DNA of 64,000 nt from Lysinibacillus_B sp031181585 (GTDB lineage Bacteria; Bacillota; Bacilli; Bacillales_A; Planococcaceae). The notes beneath the pieces were generated by a model. The model searched no databases, had not been told where the DNA came from, and saw only the letters and a program-made list of their open reading frames with translations. Location of the stretch: positions 310,001 through 374,000 of the forward strand of contig NZ_CP154840.1 of the NCBI RefSeq assembly GCF_047301505.1, in the 5' to 3' direction. Every line of letters begins with the position of its first letter. The stretch's first letter is position 1. Shown here in pieces: positions 23,474-31,971 of this stretch. The position numbers were made by a program, and so were the translations under genes.

Positions 23474-24085
23474 ATGTCGAAACAATTTAAATGGCGATGG
23501 GCGTTTTTCCTTGGAGGACTGCTTGTCATGGCGCTTGGTATCACGCTGACTATTAAAGGCCGTGTCGTCGGGACAGGACCATGGGATGTCCTGCATATTG
23601 GTCTGTTCAAGCAATTTGGCCTGTCAATCGGCACTTGGTCGATTTTGACAGGGCTTTTTATTATTCTGGCTACATCTCTTTATTTAAGGGAATGGCCGCG
23701 TATTGGTACATGGCTGAACATGCTGCTGGTCGGTACCTTTATTGATTTATTTAATTGGCTGCTGCCGGAGACGGATGTTTTTGTAGGGGAGTTCGTCTAC
23801 TTTTTTGCAGGTTTTGTCGTACTAAGTGTAGGATGCGGACTCTATATCTCTGCAGAGCTTGGAGCGGGACCTCGTGATTCCGTAATGATGATTATCGTAG
23901 AAAAGTTCGGAGGTTCTGTCCGGATGGCGCGCGCAATCCTGGAAGTGATTGCAGCAGCAGCTGGCTGGCTGCTTGGCGGGCCGGTAGGATTGGGTACTGT
24001 GATATTAGCCCTAGGAACAGGTTATCTTATTCAGCCGAGTCTTCATTATTTTAGAAGAAAGCTACACGAATTAATCGAAGCGTAG
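23474..24085 (+). CDS. YczE/YyaS/YitT-family membrane protein
   Basis: 203 residues, about five helices. YczE-type motifs are ALGITLTIKGRVVGTGPWDVLHIGL (first helix and loop) and the later internal echo SAELGAGPRDSVMMII; the two 'G.GPWD/G.GPRD' motifs show a duplicated half. In B. subtilis, YczE is needed for surfactin production by an unknown route. AAGGAAGG precedes ATG 23474, and TATAAT at 23416 may be its -10. The stop overlaps the start of the DnaA-box region. Confidence 0.8.
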   Translation: MSKQFKWRWAFFLGGLLVMALGITLTIKGRVVGTGPWDVLHIGLFKQFGLSIGTWSILTGLFIILATSLYLREWPRIGTWLNMLLVGTFIDLFNWLLPETDVFVGEFVYFFAGFVVLSVGCGLYISAELGAGPRDSVMMIIVEKFGGSVRMARAILEVIAAAAGWLLGGPVGLGTVILALGTGYLIQPSLHYFRRKLHELIEA

Positions 24086-24086
24086 C

Positions 24087-24206
24087 TGTGGATAAAAAAG
24101 TTATCCACAGCTAATTTTCTAAAAATAGAAAGAAATTCACTACTTATTCACAAATATTCTGAATAATCAACAGATAAATGTGGGTAAGAGCTCGAAATGT
24201 GTATAA
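24087..24206. promoter_or_regulatory. Cluster of five DnaA boxes
   Basis: Nine-base boxes: TGTGGATAA (24087-24095, reverse of TTATCCACA), TTATCCACA (24101-24109), TTATTCACA (24144-24152), TGTGGGTAA (24179-24187, reverse TTACCCACA) and TGTGTATAA (24198-24206, reverse TTATACACA). Four match TTATNCACA exactly; the fifth has one mismatch. The first two form a hairpin. B. subtilis has similar clusters outside oriC that bind DnaA and limit initiation. They also lie in the upstream region of kbl. Confidence 0.7.
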
Positions 24207-24282
24207 CTTTATCATTTCGATGACACGGAAAGAAAATATGCTAAAATGTTAATAGTCTGAAAAGTGAAAGGGATGAACAGCT

Positions 24283-25473
24283 TTGTCACACGTATTGGAA
24301 CAATTTCTAAATGAAAATTTACAAGAGTTGCGCGACCAGGGTCTTTACAATGAAATCGACCCAGTAGAGGGAGCAAACGGACCGATTATTCAAGTACGAG
24401 GGAAAAATCTGATTAATTTATCGTCAAATAACTATCTTGGCCTTGCTACAAATGAAGAATTGAAGCGTATCGCGAAAGAAGCGACTGACCGGTACGGCGT
24501 AGGAGCAGGCGCTGTTCGTACAATTAACGGAACGCTCGACCTTCATGTGAAGCTGGAAGAGACACTTGCAAAATTCAAAGGGACGGAAGCTGCAATTAGC
24601 TACCAGTCTGGTTTTAACTGTAACATGGCAGCGATCTCTGCCGTGATGGATAAAAATGATGCTATTCTTTCAGATCAATTGAATCATGCTTCTATCATTG
24701 ACGGCTGTCGTCTGTCGAAGGCAAAAATTATTGCTTATAATCATTCGGATATGGATGATCTACGCAAAAAGGCGAAAGAAGCAAAAGAGTCAGGTCTTTA
24801 CAATAAAGTGATGGTCATTACAGATGGTGTCTTCTCAATGGATGGCGATATTGCCAAGCTGCCGGAAATTGTAGAAATTGCGAAGGAATTCGACTTAATT
24901 ACTTATGTGGATGATGCACATGGTTCAGGTGTAACAGGAAAAGGTGCCGGCACGGTAAAACATTTTGGCTTGCAAAAAGAGATTGATTTCCAAATAGGAA
25001 CATTGTCAAAAGCAATTGGTGTCGTAGGCGGCTATGTTGCTGGGAAACAGAATCTAATCGATTGGTTAAAGGTTCGTTCACGTCCATTTTTATTTTCTAC
25101 GGCATTACCGCCAGGCGATGTTGCAGCGATTACACGTGCAGTAGAGATGCTGATGGAATCGACAGAGCTGCATGATCAGCTTTGGGAAAATGGCGACTAT
25201 TTGAAAGCAGGCTTGAAGAAGCTTGGCTTTAATATCGGGGAATCTGAAACGCCGATTACACCATGTATTGTCGGAGATGAAAAGCTAACACAGGAATTTT
25301 CCCGCCGTTTATTTGAGGAAGGTGTCTACGCGAAATCTATTGTATTCCCGACGGTACCAAAAGGAACGGGACGCGTCCGCAACATGCCGACTGCGGCACA
25401 TACAAAGAAAATGCTGGATGATGCATTAGCAATCTATGAAAAAGTGGGACGCGAGCTGGGCGTCATTCAATAA
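24283..25473 (+). CDS. kbl: Glycine C-acetyltransferase (2-amino-3-ketobutyrate CoA ligase)
   Basis: 396 residues, alpha-oxoamine synthase family. Substrate-loop NLSSNNYLGLA (45-55), GAGAVRTINGT, aspartate/histidine set VDDAHGSG (H213) and PLP lysine K243 in GTLSKAIG. The PLP enzyme splits 2-amino-3-oxobutyrate with CoA to glycine and acetyl-CoA, the second step of threonine catabolism. BioF relatives look similar, but the Kbl length and motif wording fit better. Start is TTG 24283 behind GAAAGGGAT. The first-step dehydrogenase is at 34151, not adjacent. Confidence 0.92.
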   Translation: MSHVLEQFLNENLQELRDQGLYNEIDPVEGANGPIIQVRGKNLINLSSNNYLGLATNEELKRIAKEATDRYGVGAGAVRTINGTLDLHVKLEETLAKFKGTEAAISYQSGFNCNMAAISAVMDKNDAILSDQLNHASIIDGCRLSKAKIIAYNHSDMDDLRKKAKEAKESGLYNKVMVITDGVFSMDGDIAKLPEIVEIAKEFDLITYVDDAHGSGVTGKGAGTVKHFGLQKEIDFQIGTLSKAIGVVGGYVAGKQNLIDWLKVRSRPFLFSTALPPGDVAAITRAVEMLMESTELHDQLWENGDYLKAGLKKLGFNIGESETPITPCIVGDEKLTQEFSRRLFEEGVYAKSIVFPTVPKGTGRVRNMPTAAHTKKMLDDALAIYEKVGRELGVIQ

Positions 25474-25493
25474 GAAAATTCATCATTATGTTC

Positions 25494-25530
25494 GAGCTGC
25501 TTCTATCTTTGATAGGAGCAGCTTTTATAT
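25494..25530 (+). terminator. Rho-independent terminator of kbl
   Basis: GAGCTGCTTCTATC faces GATAGGAGCAGCTTTT, with T residues following. Confidence 0.85.
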
Positions 25531-25542
25531 ACGGCAATAAGA

Positions 25543-25590
25543 AAAGAGCTGTCCGGAAAGTTTCAACTTTCTAGACAGCTCTGTTTTTGA
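25543..25590 (-). terminator. Bidirectional terminator, probably of the met transport operon
   Basis: AGAGCTGTCCGGAAAG and CTTTCTAGACAGCTCT form a 16-bp stem with two mismatches. The minus strand gives a T-rich tail, so it suits the converging oxidase operon. Confidence 0.7.
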
Positions 25591-25677
25591 TACATATTTA
25601 TCAAGGAGCATTACTTCTGTAAGTGTTATATCGAGGTGTTACCATCTTCATCGTAAAGAGACTTTTAGATATCCTCT

Positions 25678-26811
25678 CTATTCTCGAATAAGTGCGAGCG
25701 TTTGGAGGTCCGCAACTGTCCGCTGCCCGGCCAGGCCCATGGACACTTTGAATTCACTATATAAATTTTGCATGACTTGATATACACCATTCTCCCCATC
25801 ATAGGCAAGGCCATAGACAAATGGGCGGCCTATGCATACGGCTGCAGCACCGAGTGCCAATGCCTTTAGTGCATCAATTCCGCGGTACACACCACCGTCT
25901 AAGAGCACCGGTACACGATGATCTACAGCTTTCACAATGGCAGGAAGTGCATCGAGGCTTCCAATGACACCATCCAATTGGCGTCCCCCGTGATTAGAGA
26001 CGATGATTCCATCTACTCCAGCTTCAATGGCCAGACGCGCATCTTCCGGGTGTAAAATACCTTTAATTAGAAGAGGCACACGAAGGCGGCTTTTTAACTC
26101 ACGGATATTTTCCCAATTTAATGTAGGATGAAAAATATTGGCGAGAACACCTTCTATATACGATTCAAATGACTCATCCTTCAAAGAAGCTGTAAAGATA
26201 GGATCATTCATATAATTTCCACGTGCCAGGCCAAGCTTTAAAGGCGAAAACTGATTACGTACATCCTCCTCACGCCAGCCAAGCATGACTGTATCAACTG
26301 TCAAAACGATTGCTTCAAAGCCGGCATTCTCTGCTCTGGCAGCCATGCTATAGGCAATTTCTTCATTCGTCGACCAGTATAGCTGAAACCATTTTGTATG
26401 AGCTGGGGCAGTATCTGCTACTTCCTCGAGTGAATAGCTGGAGACAGTACTTTGAATATAAGGCATTCCAAGTTTTTCAGCTGCGCGTACAACGGCTAAT
26501 TCTCCTTGTTCATGCGCCATTTGATTCATCCCGACCGGTGCGAATAAAAAGGGGGTGGGATGTTTTTTGCCGAACAGTTCGATAGAGGTATCAGGCTCGG
26601 AGACATCTGTTAAAAAGCGGGGAATAATAGAATACTTCGTAAAGGCCTTGCGATTGTTACGAAGTGATTGTTCGCCGCCAGCTCCCGAGCGGATATAGCC
26701 ATATGGCCCAGCTGGGAGCTTTTCCGCCACAGCTTCTTCTAAATCTTCGAAGCAAATTGGAAAGGGCTTGTCGCCCTGAATATTTTTTAAAAGTAAGTCT
26801 TCCTTCGTCAT
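25678..26811 (-). CDS. FMN-dependent alpha-hydroxy-acid oxidase (lactate oxidase-like)
   Basis: 377 residues, TIM-barrel FMN family (lactate oxidase, glycolate oxidase, lactate monooxygenase). Substrate/FMN residues include YIRSGAGGE (40-48), PLLIKG (246-251, FMN lysine), catalytic H274 in SNHGGRQLDG, and LLDGGVYRGIDALKALALGA for the phosphate. It oxidises an L-2-hydroxy acid to the 2-oxo acid with O2. It starts seven bases after metP and so is very likely the fourth gene of the SAM-riboswitch operon; see the finding on methionine hydroxy analogues. The ribosome site is weak (AAAGGACTG). Confidence 0.87.
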   Translation of the reverse strand: MTKEDLLLKNIQGDKPFPICFEDLEEAVAEKLPAGPYGYIRSGAGGEQSLRNNRKAFTKYSIIPRFLTDVSEPDTSIELFGKKHPTPFLFAPVGMNQMAHEQGELAVVRAAEKLGMPYIQSTVSSYSLEEVADTAPAHTKWFQLYWSTNEEIAYSMAARAENAGFEAIVLTVDTVMLGWREEDVRNQFSPLKLGLARGNYMNDPIFTASLKDESFESYIEGVLANIFHPTLNWENIRELKSRLRVPLLIKGILHPEDARLAIEAGVDGIIVSNHGGRQLDGVIGSLDALPAIVKAVDHRVPVLLDGGVYRGIDALKALALGAAAVCIGRPFVYGLAYDGENGVYQVMQNLYSEFKVSMGLAGQRTVADLQTLALIRE

Positions 26812-26818
26812 TAACTTA

Positions 26819-27490
26819 TCAGTCCTTTTTCAGCTTAGCAGCAATACGGTTGCCGATTGATTGAACTACCTGTACTAAAATAATGAGAATGAACACAGCA
26901 GCATACATTACATCCACCTGGAAACGGATGTGGCCATAGCGGTAAGCTAAGTCGCCTAAACCACCTGCACCAACAAGTCCTGCCATCGCGGTTGCCCCAA
27001 TTAGTCCGACTGTAGCAATTGTCAGGCCAAGAATAATAGAGGAGCGTGCTTCACGCAGCAGTACATTCCAAATAATATGGCGGCGCTTGATCCCCATTGC
27101 TGTATAAGCTTCCATTACACCTGGGGACACCTCAAGAAGAGCAGTCTCCAGAAGACGGGCGATATAAGGTGCTGTATAGACGACAAGCGGTACGATAACG
27201 CCCTTAACTCCAATCGTCGTGCCAACAAGAAATTTCGTCAGCGGCAGGATGAAGAATAATAAGATGATAAATGGAATGGAACGGATAATATTAATGAGCA
27301 GATTAGATATTTGGTAAATCCATTTATTTTCAAATGACTGTCCGGGACGTGTTAATACGAGCATCAGCCCGAGCGGCACCCCGAGAACAATTGAAATGAC
27401 GAGGGAAATGGACGTCATCTGGAATGTTTCTAGCAATGCCTCCCAAATAATCGGTCCCCACTGCTCCAAAAAGCCTTTATCATTATTCAT
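26819..27490 (-). CDS. metP: Methionine ABC transporter permease
   Basis: 223 residues from ATG 27490 behind GGGAGGTGG. Five membrane helices and the BPD_transp_1 coupling loop: YTAMGIKRRHIIWNVLLREA (EAA-like motif), preceded by LETALLEVSPGVMEAYTA. It matches MetP/MetI of the methionine uptake family. The start codon overlaps the end of metN by eight bases, so the two are translationally coupled. An earlier in-frame ATG (27514) lies inside metN and lacks a ribosome site. Confidence 0.93.
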   Translation of the reverse strand: MNNDKGFLEQWGPIIWEALLETFQMTSISLVISIVLGVPLGLMLVLTRPGQSFENKWIYQISNLLINIIRSIPFIILLFFILPLTKFLVGTTIGVKGVIVPLVVYTAPYIARLLETALLEVSPGVMEAYTAMGIKRRHIIWNVLLREARSSIILGLTIATVGLIGATAMAGLVGAGGLGDLAYRYGHIRFQVDVMYAAVFILIILVQVVQSIGNRIAAKLKKD

Positions 27491-28508
27491 TTGCTCCACC
27501 TCCCAATATATCAATTTGTACGCCGTTGTCTTTTAAGTACTGGGTGATGGCGGTAATCTCAGCAGCGGTTCCATTTATATGGACAACAATATTGCCGACA
27601 ATACCGTTTTTAAGTTCAATGATGTTGGCTGCCAAGATGTTTGGCTGCACATGGAATCGACTTGCTACATCCGCAATAAGCGGCTTTCCTGTACTTTCAC
27701 CGACAAATGTGAGGCGGATGACGGCACCTGTCAAATTCAACTGTTCAATCAGCGAATCTGATAGATTCCGTTGTGAAATTGTATTTAAAAACTTACGCGT
27801 CGTGGGATGCTGGGGCTTTGTAAACAGCTCAATTGCTGTATTATGCTCCACAAGCCTGCCTTTCTCCAAGACATATACATAATCGCAGATTTTTTGAATG
27901 ACATTCATTTCGTGTGTGATTAAAAGGATGGTAATGCCGAGTTTTTCGTTGATTTCAAGGAGCAGGTCCAGGATGGAGTCCGTTGTTTCAGGATCCAGGG
28001 CACTTGTCGCTTCGTCACTAAGCAGAATTTCAGGTTCCTGTGATAGGGAGCGTGCAATAGCCACACGCTGCTTCTGACCGCCCGACAGTTGGTTCGGATA
28101 GCTTGTCAGCTTATCTGTTAAGCCAACGATTTCTGCATATTTTTTTACCTTTTGTTCTACTTCCTGTTTGTTATGTCCTAATAGCTTTAAAGGTATAGCA
28201 ATATTATCGTAGACTGTCGCTGTTTTTAGTAAATTAAAATGCTGAAATATCATTCCGATTTTTTGTCGTGATTGTCGAAGCTGTTCTGGGGAAGCTTCTG
28301 TCAGATCAATACCGTTAATGATTACCTTGCCGCTTGTTGGACGTTCGAGAAGGTTGACACATCGGATGAGTGTACTTTTACCTGCACCCGAATAGCCGAT
28401 TACCCCGTGGATCTCACCTTTTTTAACTTGTATATCTACCTGGTCAACAGCAGTAACTGTGCCGTTTTTTGCTTCGAATTGTTTAACAACCGATTGGAGT
28501 TGAATCAT
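27483..28508 (-). CDS. metN: Methionine ABC transporter ATP-binding protein
   Basis: 341 residues. Walker A GYSGAGKST (38-46), signature LSGGQKQRVAIARSL, and Walker B ILLSDEATSALDP. A C-terminal NIL domain (about 265-340) senses methionine in this family. Expected to drive uptake of D- and L-methionine and its sulfoxides with MetP and MetQ. AAAGGCGG precedes ATG 28508. Confidence 0.95.
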   Translation of the reverse strand: MIQLQSVVKQFEAKNGTVTAVDQVDIQVKKGEIHGVIGYSGAGKSTLIRCVNLLERPTSGKVIINGIDLTEASPEQLRQSRQKIGMIFQHFNLLKTATVYDNIAIPLKLLGHNKQEVEQKVKKYAEIVGLTDKLTSYPNQLSGGQKQRVAIARSLSQEPEILLSDEATSALDPETTDSILDLLLEINEKLGITILLITHEMNVIQKICDYVYVLEKGRLVEHNTAIELFTKPQHPTTRKFLNTISQRNLSDSLIEQLNLTGAVIRLTFVGESTGKPLIADVASRFHVQPNILAANIIELKNGIVGNIVVHINGTAAEITAITQYLKDNGVQIDILGGGANE

Positions 28509-28575
28509 TGTTTTCCGCCTTTCTAGCTAAAAAGCTACCGGCGTCAATGCCGATAACTTTTGGCCATGTATTGGA

Positions 28576-29394
28576 TTAGAAGCCTGGAATGACAGCTCCA
28601 TCGTATGTTTCTTCAATGTATTGGCGCACTTCTTCTGAATGATATGCTTCGATGAATTTCTTCAAGTCTTCACTGTCTTCATCACCAGGACGTACAACAA
28701 TTACATTTACATAAGGGGAGTCTGCAGATTCAAGCAGGATAGAATCATCTTTAGGACTCAAGCCTGCCTCCATTGCAAAGTTTGTATTGATAGCGGCAAA
28801 TTCCACTTCTGCGAGCTGAGTTGGGATTTGTGCCGCCTCTAATTCGATAAATTCCAGGTTTTTTGGATTTTCTTCAATATCATAGATTGTTCCGTTAATG
28901 CCTACGCCCTCAGCCAATGTGATATAGCCGGCATCAGCCAGTACCGCTAGTGCGCGTCCGCCGTTTGTTGGGTCGTTAGGAATGGCAACCTTTGAACCTT
29001 CCGGGACAGCATCGATCGACTCATATTTCTCTGAATAGAAGCCCATTGGGTTTAAGATTGTCTCTGCTACAGCCACAAGTTCCTCTCCACGGTCATTATT
29101 AAAGTTGTCCAGGAAAGGCTCATGCTGGAAGTTGTTTACGTCCAGATCTCCCTCTACTAGTGCTGTATTCGGCAGCACGTAATCAGAAAACACTTCAATC
29201 TGTACTTCCAAATCATTTTTTGCTGCTATTTCAGCGGCCACTTCTGTAATTTCTTCATGCAGGCCTGCTGTTACGCCGACCTTGATCACACCATCATTTA
29301 ATTTTGAGGCTGAATCTTCATCGCTGCTGCATGCTGCGAGTGATAGGGCAAGTGCTGCACCTGCGAATAAATAACCAAATTTTTTTGTTTTCAT
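28576..29394 (-). CDS. metQ: Methionine-binding lipoprotein
   Basis: 272 residues from ATG 29394, nine bases after GGAGGA. Lipoprotein signal KTKKFGYLFAGAALALSL with lipobox LAAC (Cys 21). NlpA/MetQ features include VGVTAGLHEEI, VEGDLDVNNFQHEPFL and VAIPNDPTNGGRAL. It binds methionine outside the membrane and delivers it to MetP. First gene after the S-box leader. Confidence 0.95.
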   Translation of the reverse strand: MKTKKFGYLFAGAALALSLAACSSDEDSASKLNDGVIKVGVTAGLHEEITEVAAEIAAKNDLEVQIEVFSDYVLPNTALVEGDLDVNNFQHEPFLDNFNNDRGEELVAVAETILNPMGFYSEKYESIDAVPEGSKVAIPNDPTNGGRALAVLADAGYITLAEGVGINGTIYDIEENPKNLEFIELEAAQIPTQLAEVEFAAINTNFAMEAGLSPKDDSILLESADSPYVNVIVVRPGDEDSEDLKKFIEAYHSEEVRQYIEETYDGAVIPGF

Positions 29395-29429
29395 AGATGA
29401 TTCCTCCAACGTGTTTGTATTTGTCCTTT

Positions 29430-29610
29430 AATAAAAAATGCCTCTCCTTTGAAAAGAGAGGCATGAATAGACAAAGACAATATTCAAACACCACTCTTAT
29501 CTTTCAAAACGAATTCGTTTTGTAGGAATTAGCACCTTGCAAATGCGTCTTTCGCATATGCTGGTTGCTGAGCTTCATCGGGCCAGTCCCTCAGCTACTC
29601 TTAATAAGAG
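29430..29610 (-). promoter_or_regulatory. SAM-I (S-box) riboswitch with terminator
   Basis: Read on the minus strand from 29610: CTCTTATTAAGAG (P1), GAGGGACTGGCCCGATGAAG, CAGCAACC, AAGGTGCTAATTCC and AAGATAAGAG closing P1 at about 29494. These are the conserved S-box blocks in order. It is followed by a terminator (ATGCCTCTC / GAGAGGCAT and six T, 29466-29430). With SAM bound, the downstream metQNP operon is expected to be switched off. Confidence 0.96.
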
Positions 29611-29728
29611 AGAAACACTATATTAAAAAACTATGAAACTTAATATACAGACTATTTATTAGTTTCGCAATAGTATTTTATTATTTTTCTAAAAAAAATT
29701 ACGCGCAACTGCTTTTTGCGAAAGAAAA

Positions 29729-30907
29729 TTACTTAACAGGTATTTGAAAAAGTCCTAACTTTTCTACACGAGCAATCGCCTCTTTCAGCCGTTCTTCTGA
29801 AACGAGCAGACCAACGCGTATATAGCCTTCCCCGTATTCACCAAAACCATTGCCTGCTGCGACGGCAACATCCGCATTGTCTAGCAGCAAATCAGCAAAC
29901 TGCTGGCTGGTAAATCCTTTTGGAACAGGCAGCCAGGCGAAAAATGAGCCTTTGGGTGCCTGCACATTCCAGCCGATACGTCTTGCTTCTTTCACGAGTA
30001 TATTGCGGCGTCTTTCGTATGTATCGCGCAATCCCTCTACACTATTCTGCTCAGCTGTTAAAGCCTCGGCAGCTGCATGCTGGATAGCGGGGAAGATACT
30101 GCAAAACAGGTGATCTTGAATCAAATTAATCGCTTCAATCATTTTTTCATTACCAACAGCAAACCCGACACGCCATCCGGCCATATTATACGATTTTGAT
30201 AGTGTGTACAATTCAATGCCGACATCTTTAGCGCCTTCTGCCTGCAGGAAGCTAACCGGCTTTATACCGTCAAATCCGAGTGCTCCATATGCAAAGTCAT
30301 GCGCGACAGCAATATGGTGTTGCTTTGCAAAGGCAACTGTTTTTTCAAAAAATTGCTGGTCTGCCACACCTCCAGTAGGATTGTTCGGATAATTGATGTA
30401 CATCATTTTGGCACGGTCTTTTATTTTCTCGGGCAGCGCATCATAGTCGGGCAGGAAGTTATTCTCTTTTATGAGCGGCATTGTATCAAATTTTACATCT
30501 GCAAGTGCGACACCTGATAAATAATCTGGATAGCCCGGATCCGGCAGCAGCATTGTATCTCCAGGATTCAACATAGCTAACGGTAATTCCACAAGTCCAA
30601 CTTTTGTCCCTCCTAATATAGCCACTTCTTTATCGGGATTGATGTCCACATTATATTCGCGTTTGTAAAATTCAGCTGCTGCCCGGCGAAGTTCGGGAAT
30701 CCCGCGAAACGGCGAGTATTTATGTGTAGATGGATCAGCTGCCGCCTCCTGTAAGGCTTCGATAATATGTGGGGGAGTTGGCTGATCAGGGTTACCTTGT
30801 CCTAAATTGATGATGTCGCGTCCCTCTGCAACTGCCTGCGCTACTTTTCCAGCAAGCGCAGCAAAAAATTGAGGTGGAAGCTGCTGTAGTCTAGTCGAAA
30901 ATTCCAT
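29729..30907 (-). CDS. mtnE: Methionine-salvage aminotransferase
   Basis: 392 residues from ATG 30907, class I/II aminotransferase. It is very close to B. subtilis MtnE: INLGQGNPDQPTP (33-45), NYPNNPTGG, HDFAYGALGFDG, PLP lysine K238 in TLSKSYNMAGWRVGF, and EYGEGYIRVGLL near the end. It transaminates 2-oxo-4-methylthiobutyrate to methionine, the last step of salvage, often with glutamine. An upstream GTG (30919) lies within the AGGTG ribosome site, so ATG 30907 is used. Divergent from mtnU, as in B. subtilis. The other mtn genes are not in the window. Confidence 0.92.
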   Translation of the reverse strand: MEFSTRLQQLPPQFFAALAGKVAQAVAEGRDIINLGQGNPDQPTPPHIIEALQEAAADPSTHKYSPFRGIPELRRAAAEFYKREYNVDINPDKEVAILGGTKVGLVELPLAMLNPGDTMLLPDPGYPDYLSGVALADVKFDTMPLIKENNFLPDYDALPEKIKDRAKMMYINYPNNPTGGVADQQFFEKTVAFAKQHHIAVAHDFAYGALGFDGIKPVSFLQAEGAKDVGIELYTLSKSYNMAGWRVGFAVGNEKMIEAINLIQDHLFCSIFPAIQHAAAEALTAEQNSVEGLRDTYERRRNILVKEARRIGWNVQAPKGSFFAWLPVPKGFTSQQFADLLLDNADVAVAAGNGFGEYGEGYIRVGLLVSEERLKEAIARVEKLGLFQIPVK

Positions 30908-31000
30908 TTTATAAATCACCTATTTTTCAGAATATATTAAAAATTATACGAACCATGTTATGATATTTAAGAGAAAAAGTCTATAGGCGGTGTAGGAATT

Positions 31001-31792
31001 ATGAAAATCGGATGTATTCAACTAAATATGGGGTTTGGAAAAGTAGAAGAGAATTATGAACGTGCCGAGAAATTTATCCGGGAAGCAGCAGAAAAGGGAG
31101 CAGAAATTATTGTTTTACCGGAAATGTGGAACACCGGTTACGCACTGGAAAAACTAGAAGAGCTGGCCGATGTAGATGGGGAACGTACAAAAGCCTTTTT
31201 GACCCGGTTGGCAAAAGAACTTGGTGTTCATATCGTTGGCGGCTCCGTTTCAGTAAAAAAGGGAGATAAATTTTACAATACGATGTATACGGTAAATAAA
31301 GAAGGAGAGCTTGCCGGAGAATATAATAAGGCTCATCTATTCCGGTTGATGGACGAGCACCTTTATTTAGAGGCGGGCTCAGAAATGAACCGTTTTGCGC
31401 TAGGAGATTTGGAGGCTGGTGGTGTCATCTGCTACGATATCCGTTTCCCTGAATGGCTCCGCAGCCACGCACTGTCCGGCGCGAAGGTATTGTTTGTACC
31501 AGCACAATGGCCAACCCCTCGCATTGATCATTGGAAAACACTGTTACAGGCACGTGCTATTGAAAATCAATGCTTTGTGATTGCAGTGAACCGTATTTCA
31601 AGAAAGCCAGAAAATTTTAATGGTCAATCGATGGTTATCCAGCCATGGGGCGAAGTGTTGTGGACAGGAGCAGAAGATGAGGAACTGGCAATCATTGATG
31701 TAGATTTCTCGATTGTAGATGAAGTGCGTGGAAGAATTCCTGTTTATGATGATCGCAGACCTGAATTGTATGAAACAGTAATAAAAAAATAA
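31001..31792 (+). CDS. mtnU: Carbon-nitrogen hydrolase, omega-amidase-like
   Basis: 263 residues, nitrilase superfamily with the full triad: E41 in VLPEMWNTG, K110 in YNKAHLF and C144 in GVICYDIRFPEWLR. It matches B. subtilis MtnU (YkrU), which is thought to hydrolyse the 2-oxoglutaramate-type product formed when glutamine is MtnE's amino donor. Divergent from mtnE with 93 bases between starts. A terminator follows. Confidence 0.9.
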   Translation: MKIGCIQLNMGFGKVEENYERAEKFIREAAEKGAEIIVLPEMWNTGYALEKLEELADVDGERTKAFLTRLAKELGVHIVGGSVSVKKGDKFYNTMYTVNKEGELAGEYNKAHLFRLMDEHLYLEAGSEMNRFALGDLEAGGVICYDIRFPEWLRSHALSGAKVLFVPAQWPTPRIDHWKTLLQARAIENQCFVIAVNRISRKPENFNGQSMVIQPWGEVLWTGAEDEELAIIDVDFSIVDEVRGRIPVYDDRRPELYETVIKK

Positions 31793-31808
31793 TAAAAAAA
31801 TAAAGCGC

Positions 31809-31840
31809 GTGGCCTTCCACTGATGGAAGGCCTTTTGCTA
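31809..31840 (+). terminator. Rho-independent terminator of mtnU
   Basis: GTGGCCTTCCA, loop CTGA, TGGAAGGCC, then TTTTG. Confidence 0.85.
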
Positions 31841-31912
31841 TTTTCAGTATTATTGGCTGCATACTAATCAAAGAATTTATGATTAAAAGCTTCAATTTTT
31901 GGGACTTTTAGG

Positions 31913-31956
31913 TTGTCGTCTCAATTGTCTCATTTTAATATAGGAACAAACGTTCT
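31913..31956 (+). promoter_or_regulatory. LexA-controlled promoter of uvrX
   Basis: TTGTCG (31913-31918), 17-bp spacer, TAATAT (31936-31941). Directly downstream lies GGAACAAACGTTCT (31943-31956), a perfect GAAC-N4-GTTC Bacillus LexA (SOS) box, 16 bases before the start codon. Confidence 0.9.
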
Positions 31957-31971
31957 TTTTGAGGTGATTGG

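Noticed and set aside
24087..24206. Chromosomal origin (oriC)
   Set aside because: DnaA boxes are present, but dnaA, dnaN, rpmH and an AT-rich unwinding element with DnaA-trio are not seen nearby.
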